Assembly (NCBI GenBank): GCA_043782425.1
Contig: JAYWAM010000061.1
Location: forward strand, 1 to 18,470
Direction: 5' to 3'
Length of the DNA stretch: 18,470 nt
Origin: JAYWAM01 sp043782425
Lineage (GTDB): Bacteria > Pseudomonadota > Gammaproteobacteria > Burkholderiales > Usitatibacteraceae
A model generated the notes under the pieces. It searched no databases, had not been told where the DNA came from, and saw only the letters and a program-made list of their open reading frames with translations. The first letter of the stretch is position 1, and each line of letters opens with the position of its first letter. The position numbers were made by a program, and so were the translations under genes. Of the stretch, positions 13,388 through 18,470 are shown piece by piece.

Positions 13388-14462
13388 TACTAATCCCAAA
13401 CTCCATGCCGAGCGCAAAACCGGCATCCTTCCGGCCGATTTCAGCTATGACGCGCTGGACGAATTCGATACCATCATTGACGTACGCAGCCCGGGAGAGT
13501 TCGCCGCAGACCATATTCCAGGGGCGCGCAATTTTCCAGTGCTGGACGACGCTGAACGCGCTGCTGTCGGGACCATTTATAAGCAACAGTCAGCCTTCGA
13601 TGCAAAAAAAAGCGGCGCGGCTATGGTGGCGCGCAATATTGCCCGACACATCGATGCTGAGTTCGGCGCACAGCCGAAAAAATGGAAACCGCTGATTTAC
13701 TGCTGGCGCGGTGGCTCGCGCTCGGGGGCAATGACGCATATTCTAAAAAGCATAGGCTGGAACGCCTGGCAACTGGAAGGCGGCTACAAGAGCTATCGCG
13801 CCCTGGTGATGCGCCAGCTTGAGACGTTGCCGAAACGCTTCAGCTATCGCGTCGTGTGCGGGCGCACCGGTTCGGGGAAAAGCCGCTTACTGCTGGCGCT
13901 GGCTGAACAAGGCGCGCAGGTGCTCGATCTGGAGCAGCTTGCCGCGCACCGCGGCTCGGTGCTGGGAGACCTGCCCGATGCGCCGCAACCGACACAGAAA
14001 ACCTTTGAGAGCCTCATCTGCGCTGCCTTGCAGCGCTTTGACCGCACCAAGCCGGTGTTTGTCGAAGCCGAAAGCAAAAAGGTCGGCGTGCTGCGTGTTC
14101 CGCAGCCGCTCATTGAACGCATGTGGGAGGGGCGCTGCCTGCAACTGGATACGCCGCAACAGGCAAGAATCGCATTGCTGCGCGAAGAATATGACCACCT
14201 CATCGCCAATCTTCCCCTGCTGTTTCACAAGCTCGATTGCCTCAAGGGCCTCTACCCGAATGAGCGCATTGATACCTGGAAACAGCTCGCCAGCGCAGCA
14301 AAATGGGATGAGTTTGTCGATGACATGCTGCACAAACACTACGACCCGGCCTACGACAAATCAATGTTCAAGAATTATCGCCATGCCGACGCAGCGCAGC
14401 GTCTGGCCGTGAACGATATTTCGCCACAGGGGTTTTTCAGCCTGGCCCAGGAAATCGGGTAA
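13383..14462 (+). CDS. mnmH: tRNA 2-selenouridine synthase
   Basis: Replaces sulfur by selenium (through geranylation) at the wobble 2-thiouridine of Lys, Glu and Gln tRNAs, using selenophosphate. An N-terminal rhodanese domain carries the catalytic Cys107 in IYCWRGGSRSG, and AAVGTIYKQQ is a family signature. The P-loop domain has GRTGSGKS (160-167), followed by LDLEQLAAHRGSVLGDL, a further hallmark. With GTG 13383 the length is 359, close to the E. coli 364. The start is uncertain: ATG 13347 and GTG 13380 are also in frame, none has a clear ribosome binding site, and all three lie in or at the palindromic repeat. The frame continuing back to 13023 is repeat-derived and overlaps tesA. Function would require selD elsewhere. 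Confidence 0.92.
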   Translation: MNTNPKLHAERKTGILPADFSYDALDEFDTIIDVRSPGEFAADHIPGARNFPVLDDAERAAVGTIYKQQSAFDAKKSGAAMVARNIARHIDAEFGAQPKKWKPLIYCWRGGSRSGAMTHILKSIGWNAWQLEGGYKSYRALVMRQLETLPKRFSYRVVCGRTGSGKSRLLLALAEQGAQVLDLEQLAAHRGSVLGDLPDAPQPTQKTFESLICAALQRFDRTKPVFVEAESKKVGVLRVPQPLIERMWEGRCLQLDTPQQARIALLREEYDHLIANLPLLFHKLDCLKGLYPNERIDTWKQLASAAKWDEFVDDMLHKHYDPAYDKSMFKNYRHADAAQRLAVNDISPQGFFSLAQEIG

Positions 14463-14528
14463 ACTGCCCATAAAACTATAACCTTGCCACTCTCGCTCTA
14501 CGGCATTTCGCCACCACGCTAAGCAACT

Positions 14529-15824
14529 ATGATCACCCATAAGCCTGCCCGGGTAGGCAAGTACTCCGTCCTGTCGGAACTCGGGCGCGGCGCGACTGCG
14601 GTTGTCTATCTGGGCGAGGACGAGTTCAATGCGCGCAAAATCGCCATAAAAGTCGCCAATGCGCAGGAGGGCATGGGCGAGGACGAAGCCAAGCGCTTTC
14701 ACAAACTTTTTCTCAACGAAGCATCGCTGGTCGGCAAGCTTTCACACCCCAACATTGTCGCGGTATTCGATGCGGTGGTAGATGGCGATGTGCGCTATAT
14801 CGTGATGGAGTATGTGCCCGGCGGCTCGCTGAAAAAATACTGTACCGAGACTAATTTACTGCCGGTGCGCCAGGCGGTGCTGGTGATTTTCAAGGCGTGT
14901 CGCGCGCTCGAATACGCCTTTCAGAACGGCGTGATACACCGCGACATCAAAAGCGCCAACATTCTGCTTTCCGAGCGCGATGACATCAAGATCAGCGACT
15001 TTGGCACGGCGCAGATATCCCACTCCACTCAGACGCAGATCGATGGCTTTGTCGGCTCTCCGGCCTATATGTCGCCCGAGCAGATCAACGAAGAATCACC
15101 CTCGGTGCAGACCGACATTTATTCGCTCGGCGTAGTGATGTACGAGCTGCTCGCCGGTCGCTTGCCTTACCAGGCCAGCAGCACTGTGGCGATGATTAAC
15201 AAAATTCTCAGCGAGGAGCCGACGCCTCTCAAAACCCTGCGCCCGGAACTGCCGGAACCGCTGCTGGAAATTGTTAACCGCGCCCTGGCCAAGGACCCCA
15301 AAGCACGCTACGCCACATGGTTTGAGATGGCGCGCGATCTGGCGGAAACCTTTCCGCAGCTCGAGAAATACAGTTTCGAAATCAGCTCAGCGGAGAAATT
15401 CAACGCGCTGCGCCGCCTCGATTTTTTTCGCGATTTTCGCGATGCGGAGTTGTGGGAGGTGCTGCGTGCCGGTATCTGGGAAAACCACGCGCGCGAACAA
15501 GGCCTGCTGCTGGAAGGCGACATTGGTCATGCTTTTTTCGTCATTGTATCGGGGCAGGTCAAGGTAATGAAAGACGGCAAGCTGCTTAATGTCCTCAAGG
15601 AAGGCGATTGTTTCGGCGAAATGGCCTACCTGTCCGGCGACAAGGGCGCACGCCGCACCGCCTCCATTATCGCCGTGTCGGAAGTGCAATTGCTCAAAAT
15701 CCAGGATGTGCAACTCGAACAGCTTTCCGACGGCTGTCAGTTGCGTTTCAACCGCCAGTTCCTCAAGACACTCATTGACCGGCTGGCGTGGACCAGTAAT
15801 GTGCTGGCGCAGGTGAAGCGCTAA
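14529..15824 (+). CDS. Ser/Thr protein kinase fused to a cyclic-nucleotide-binding domain
   Basis: Cytosolic signalling protein of 431 residues. The Hanks-type kinase domain (about 10-275) is complete: glycine loop GRGATAVVYLG (19-29), Lys41 in IAIKVA, HRDIKSAN (137-144), DFG (157-159), the activation segment GSPAYMSPEQ and TDIYSLGVV. A C-terminal cNMP-binding domain (about 298-400) has FGEMAYLSGDKGARRTASI, with Arg375/Arg376 where phosphate-binding Arg is expected in the PKA/CRP cassette. No transmembrane segment or PASTA repeat is present, unlike many bacterial kinases. The domain order suggests that a cyclic nucleotide controls the kinase directly. It follows mnmH by 66 bp. Its partner is unknown. 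Confidence 0.9.
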   Translation: MITHKPARVGKYSVLSELGRGATAVVYLGEDEFNARKIAIKVANAQEGMGEDEAKRFHKLFLNEASLVGKLSHPNIVAVFDAVVDGDVRYIVMEYVPGGSLKKYCTETNLLPVRQAVLVIFKACRALEYAFQNGVIHRDIKSANILLSERDDIKISDFGTAQISHSTQTQIDGFVGSPAYMSPEQINEESPSVQTDIYSLGVVMYELLAGRLPYQASSTVAMINKILSEEPTPLKTLRPELPEPLLEIVNRALAKDPKARYATWFEMARDLAETFPQLEKYSFEISSAEKFNALRRLDFFRDFRDAELWEVLRAGIWENHAREQGLLLEGDIGHAFFVIVSGQVKVMKDGKLLNVLKEGDCFGEMAYLSGDKGARRTASIIAVSEVQLLKIQDVQLEQLSDGCQLRFNRQFLKTLIDRLAWTSNVLAQVKR

Positions 15825-15988
15825 TTTCATAGTTACCGGCTTTTTCTCCAAAACCGTGAACTAGGTCATAGATTTAGCGTTTAAGGGTCGATATTGTGCA
15901 GTAAAGCTCAGTTAAAAACGGCAAGGGTTCATCTCAATTGCCGTTCTGTCGAAACTTATCTGCGTCTGGATGTTAAGGAGTGATAAAT
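15825..15988. other. intergenic leader of the PhnD-like gene
   Basis: No ORF is found here. The stretch contains the hairpin at 15917-15945 and ends with AAGGAG (15975-15980), 8 bases before ATG 15989. Confidence 0.6.
15917..15945 (+). promoter_or_regulatory. 8-bp hairpin in the PhnD-like leader
   Basis: AACGGCAA (15917-15924) pairs perfectly with TTGCCGTT (15938-15945) across a 13-base loop. No T-run follows, so it is not a classical terminator of the kinase gene; an operator or RNA control element for the next gene is possible. Confidence 0.45.
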
Positions 15989-16930
15989 ATGTTGCTACTT
16001 AAAAGATACTTGGTTCAAAATTCAACTTGCTCTGCTGGCGACAACACGCTGTTGCGCCTGCTTGCCACCCTGGCGTTGTCCGCGCTGCTTTCACTGAACG
16101 CGCTCACGGCTTCCGCTCAGCCTGCTTCTAGTGCAAGCGACAGACCCAAAGCGTCAGCCAAGAGCCAACCGCAGGGTAAACATCTGACTCTCGCGGTCAG
16201 CGAGGGCACCTCGGGCAGTATCGACCCCTTGGAAGCTGTCGCCAAATACCGGCCTTTGGCCGACGTTCTGGGTAAAGCCATCGGCCAGTCGGTTGTCGTA
16301 ACCCTGGTGCGTAGCTTTGAGGCGCTTGAAGAAGGCATGAAAAAAGATGCATTTGATCTGGTGATGGCGCGCCCCAGCGACTACCCCGGTCGTGGTGTGC
16401 GCGACTACGGTTACTCCCTAGTCGCCACTTCCAAGCCCGATGGGCAATGTTATTTTTTGGTGGAAAAATCATCGCCACTCAAGAAACTCTCTGAAGTCAA
16501 GGGAAAGCAAATCATGTTTCCCGAAAAAATCGCCTACATGACGCGGTTTTGTGCTGCCGAAATGCGCGATCACGGCGTTGACATCAAGAAAGAACAGGTC
16601 AAGTACGCCAAGGAGCAAGGCGCGGTCGGCTGGACCGTGCAAAACAAGCTCGCCGATGTCGGCGGCGTGGCTTCCTATGCGGGCGTGGCAAAAACCTGGG
16701 AAAATAGTGGGCAACGCATCCTGCATAAGTCAGTTGTGCAACCCTATTTTCCGCTGATCGCGTCCAAACGTGTACCCAGTGAAAAGATCGAAAAAATGCA
16801 GAAAGCCCTTGCCAGCATTGGCGCCACCGATGAAGGAAAGAAGGTGCTGGCCACTATCGGCATTCAGGGCTATAACATCGAATCAAATGAACGCTTGCTC
16901 AATCTGCTCAAGTGGCTTGATAAAACCTAG
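15989..16930 (+). CDS. PhnD-like periplasmic substrate-binding protein
   Basis: Secreted solute-binding protein of 313 residues from the phosphate/phosphonate (PhnD, PF12974-like) group. A long signal peptide (hydrophobic core about 21-40, cut after ASA) is followed by a Ser/Ala/Pro-rich linker and the binding fold: LTLAVSEGTSGSIDPLEAVAKYRPLADVLGKAIGQSVVVTLVRSFEALEEGMKKDAFDLVMARPSDY. Later come KLSEVKGKQIMFPEKIAYMTRF and a C-terminal helix QKALASIGATDEGKKVL, typical of the family. ATG 15989 has a perfect AAGGAG; a GTG at 15980 overlaps that site and is rejected. No ABC permease or ATPase gene lies nearby, so it may be an orphan receptor or may feed sensing. The ligand is not known. Confidence 0.85.
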   Translation: MLLLKRYLVQNSTCSAGDNTLLRLLATLALSALLSLNALTASAQPASSASDRPKASAKSQPQGKHLTLAVSEGTSGSIDPLEAVAKYRPLADVLGKAIGQSVVVTLVRSFEALEEGMKKDAFDLVMARPSDYPGRGVRDYGYSLVATSKPDGQCYFLVEKSSPLKKLSEVKGKQIMFPEKIAYMTRFCAAEMRDHGVDIKKEQVKYAKEQGAVGWTVQNKLADVGGVASYAGVAKTWENSGQRILHKSVVQPYFPLIASKRVPSEKIEKMQKALASIGATDEGKKVLATIGIQGYNIESNERLLNLLKWLDKT

Positions 16931-16949
16931 CAAGCTGCGCACTTCATGC

Positions 16950-17411
16950 TCAAAGCGTTTTCGCAAGGTAGTGAGCGCCAGGAATCGGGTTGTGATAATA
17001 GGCGGGAATCTGCGTGAACCCTAGGCTGGCATACATCGTTCTGGCAGGGGCCATGCTGTCGAGTGTGTCGAGCAACATGCGCCGGTAGCCTATGGATTTT
17101 GCCTCGGCCAGCAGGCGCACAGTCAGCCTGCGCGCGATACCCTGCCCGCGCAATGCGGGCACGACATAGAGACGCTTCATTTCGCCATCCTGCTCATTGA
17201 ACGGGCGCAACCCTACGCAAGCGACAACCTTGTCGCCATCGCACGCCACCACCAGCCTGCCGCGCGGCGCGGCGTAGGCGCCGGGCAATTCCGCCAACTC
17301 TTTCTCAAAACCCTGGAAGCACAAATCGACCTTGAGCCAGGCGGCGTACTCGCGAAACAGATCGCGCACTGCGGGAAGGTGTTCAGGAGTTGCGTCGAGT
17401 ATGTCTATCAT
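16950..17411 (-). CDS. GNAT-family N-acetyltransferase
   Basis: Cytosolic acetyltransferase of 153 residues with the complete GNAT fold. The acceptor-side strand KVVACVGLRPF is followed by MKRLYVVPALRGQGIARRL, where R88-G-Q-G-I-A forms the acetyl-CoA pyrophosphate loop, then by YRRMLLDTLDSMAPARTMYASLGF, motif B of the family. The end, IPAYYHNPIPGAHYLAKTL, is common in small GNATs of proteobacteria. The substrate is not predictable. It lies 32 bp after dapB on the same strand and could be co-transcribed; it converges with the PhnD-like gene 19 bp away. Confidence 0.92.
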   Translation of the reverse strand: MIDILDATPEHLPAVRDLFREYAAWLKVDLCFQGFEKELAELPGAYAAPRGRLVVACDGDKVVACVGLRPFNEQDGEMKRLYVVPALRGQGIARRLTVRLLAEAKSIGYRRMLLDTLDSMAPARTMYASLGFTQIPAYYHNPIPGAHYLAKTL

Positions 17412-17443
17412 TGCCGCACAATTGCTTCACTTAGACAAAGTGG

Positions 17444-18250
17444 CTACTTCACGCCCAGCACGTCGTGCATATCGTAAAGACCGGTTTTTTTATCGCGCAA
17501 AAACGCGACGGCGCGCAACGCGCCCTGGGCGTAGTTGGAACGGCTCGTTGCTCTGTGGGTGATCTCGATGCGCTCGCCGCTGCCCGCGAGCATGACGCTG
17601 TGATCGCCGATGATGTCGCCAGCGCGGATAGTGGAAAAACCGATGCTGCCGGGAGGGCGCTCGCCGATTGCGCCGTGGCGTTCAAAGACGCCGACAGCAT
17701 CGAGCTTTTTGCCCGTAGCGCGGGCAGCCACTTCGCCTAGCATGAGAGCAGTTCCCGAAGGCGCATCGACTTTCAGCTTGTGATGCGCTTCGATAATCTC
17801 GATATCGTAAGTCTCGCCCAACGCCTTGGCGGCAAGCTCGACCAGCTTGAACATGACATTCACGCCGACGCTCATGTTGGGCGCAAAGACTATCGCAGTG
17901 TGTTGCGCCGCTGCTGCAATTGCGCGCTTTTGATCGGCGCTAAACCCGGTGGTGCCGATGACTGCCTTGACGCCGTGTTTACGGCACGCGGCAAGATGCA
18001 ATAGTGTGCCTTCTGGTCGGGTGAAATCGATGAGCACATCGCATTGCGCCAGCACGCCATCGACGTCGCTTGAAATACTCACGCCATTGGCGCTGTTGCC
18101 AGTGAGTGCACCCGCGTCCTGCCCCAGCAGCGGGCTCTGTGCATGTACCAGCGCGCCGCCCAGCACCAGCCCTGCTTCGGCGCTGACGGCTTGCAGCAAC
18201 ATGCGGCCCATGCGCCCGCCCGCCCCCGCGATGCACACGCGCTGCGCCAT
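17444..18250 (-). CDS. dapB: 4-hydroxy-tetrahydrodipicolinate reductase
   Basis: Lysine and meso-diaminopimelate synthesis: reduces the dapA product with NAD(P)H in the cytoplasm. The 268-residue length is normal. Nucleotide loop GAGGRMGR (9-16), GTTGF (99-103), APNMSVGVN (123-131) and the catalytic motif EAHHKLKVDAPSGTA (154-168, with His156 and Lys160) are all intact. It starts 2 bp after the bamE stop, and bamE-dapB order is usual in betaproteobacteria. A small 5-bp hairpin lies just past the stop codon (about 17428-17442) without a T-run, so read-through to the GNAT gene is possible. Confidence 0.97.
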   Translation of the reverse strand: MAQRVCIAGAGGRMGRMLLQAVSAEAGLVLGGALVHAQSPLLGQDAGALTGNSANGVSISSDVDGVLAQCDVLIDFTRPEGTLLHLAACRKHGVKAVIGTTGFSADQKRAIAAAAQHTAIVFAPNMSVGVNVMFKLVELAAKALGETYDIEIIEAHHKLKVDAPSGTALMLGEVAARATGKKLDAVGVFERHGAIGERPPGSIGFSTIRAGDIIGDHSVMLAGSGERIEITHRATSRSNYAQGALRAVAFLRDKKTGLYDMHDVLGVK

Positions 18251-18252
18251 AC

Positions 18253-18470
18253 TTATTTTTTCTCGACAGGCTTGTCCGAAGGCAGCGAACTCACGTCGCC
18301 CTCGATCTTGGCTAGTTTGTCGTTATCAAACAGCAAGGTAAGCTTGCGCTGTTCCTTATCGCGCAGGAAAGGCGCGAAGCTGCCGGGTTTGTCGTGGCTG
18401 AAAAAATAATCCCAGCGATTGGCGTGAAATACATCCTGCAGCAAAGGCGTGCCGAGCGCGGCGCGCACTT
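18253..18470 (-). CDS. bamE: outer-membrane assembly factor BamE, C-terminal part (cut by window end)
   Basis: Lipoprotein subunit of the BAM complex that inserts beta-barrel proteins in the outer membrane. Only the last 72 or so residues are visible: VRAALGTPLLQDVFHANRWDYFF is the family's central signature, followed by RKLTLLFDNDKLAKIEGD. The first bases at the window edge continue the frame, so the start, signal peptide and lipobox lie outside. Its stop is 2 bp before dapB, implying one transcript. Confidence 0.9.
   Translation of the reverse strand, partial: VRAALGTPLLQDVFHANRWDYFFSHDKPGSFAPFLRDKEQRKLTLLFDNDKLAKIEGDVSSLPSDKPVEKK

Noticed and set aside
15825..15860. Possible terminator after the kinase gene
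   Set aside because: A short T-run (GGCTTTTTCTCC) is present but no stable stem precedes it.

Overview
The window looks like chromosomal DNA of a betaproteobacterium, most likely of the Nitrosomonadales/Gallionellaceae type. That placement is an inference from the protein families and the neighbourhoods (bamE-dapB; tesA divergent from ybbA-ybbP; nth; a tandem rhodanese). No rRNA or tRNA gene fixes the taxonomy. Most of the window is GC-rich core genome. Two AT-richer accessory islands are set into it: 1-1212 and about 7728-9040.

Left edge (1-1212): the far end of an integron cassette array. A well-formed attC site (92-146, R' box completed at 244-250) is followed by a cassette with a DUF6928-family gene, a decayed attC (about 1051-1118) and a broken cassette that encodes only a signal peptide. 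A 97-bp MITE-like element with perfect 20-bp terminal inverted repeats and a GTT target duplication sits exactly in the R' box of the first attC.

Region 1297-6000: tag (3-methyladenine DNA glycosylase I) runs tail-to-tail into a leftward cluster of a GntR/YtrA-type repressor, an ABC ATPase, an ABC-2 permease and a secreted four-domain rhodanese. The first three genes overlap by 4 bp at each junction. The regulator seems to start at a rare ATT codon. A sigma70-like promoter lies upstream, and its -10 box is inside a 22-bp palindrome, which suggests autorepression.

Region 6000-7612: the C-terminal remnant of a nitronate monooxygenase, then a SirB2-like membrane protein and nth (endonuclease III).

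Region 7728-8960 (leftward): a compact hicA-hicB-secB-like operon, best read as a toxin-antitoxin-chaperone (TAC) system. HicB has a C-terminal tail beyond its ribbon-helix-helix domain that could be a chaperone-addiction segment. A promoter and a palindromic operator candidate lie upstream of hicA. This is the most notable system in the window.

Region 9047-14462: ybbP-like FtsX permease and ybbA-like ATPase (leftward), divergent tesA-like esterase, then mnmH/selU (tRNA 2-selenouridine synthase). Palindromic 'ACAAAG'-type intergenic repeats lie between ybbA and ybbP and between tesA and mnmH. A related 37-bp repeat lies after nth.

Region 14529-18470: a cytosolic Ser/Thr kinase fused to a cyclic-nucleotide-binding domain, a secreted PhnD-like binding protein with a hairpin in its leader, and a leftward bamE (cut by the window end)-dapB-GNAT acetyltransferase cluster. 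All functions are assigned by reading motifs; no searches were run.
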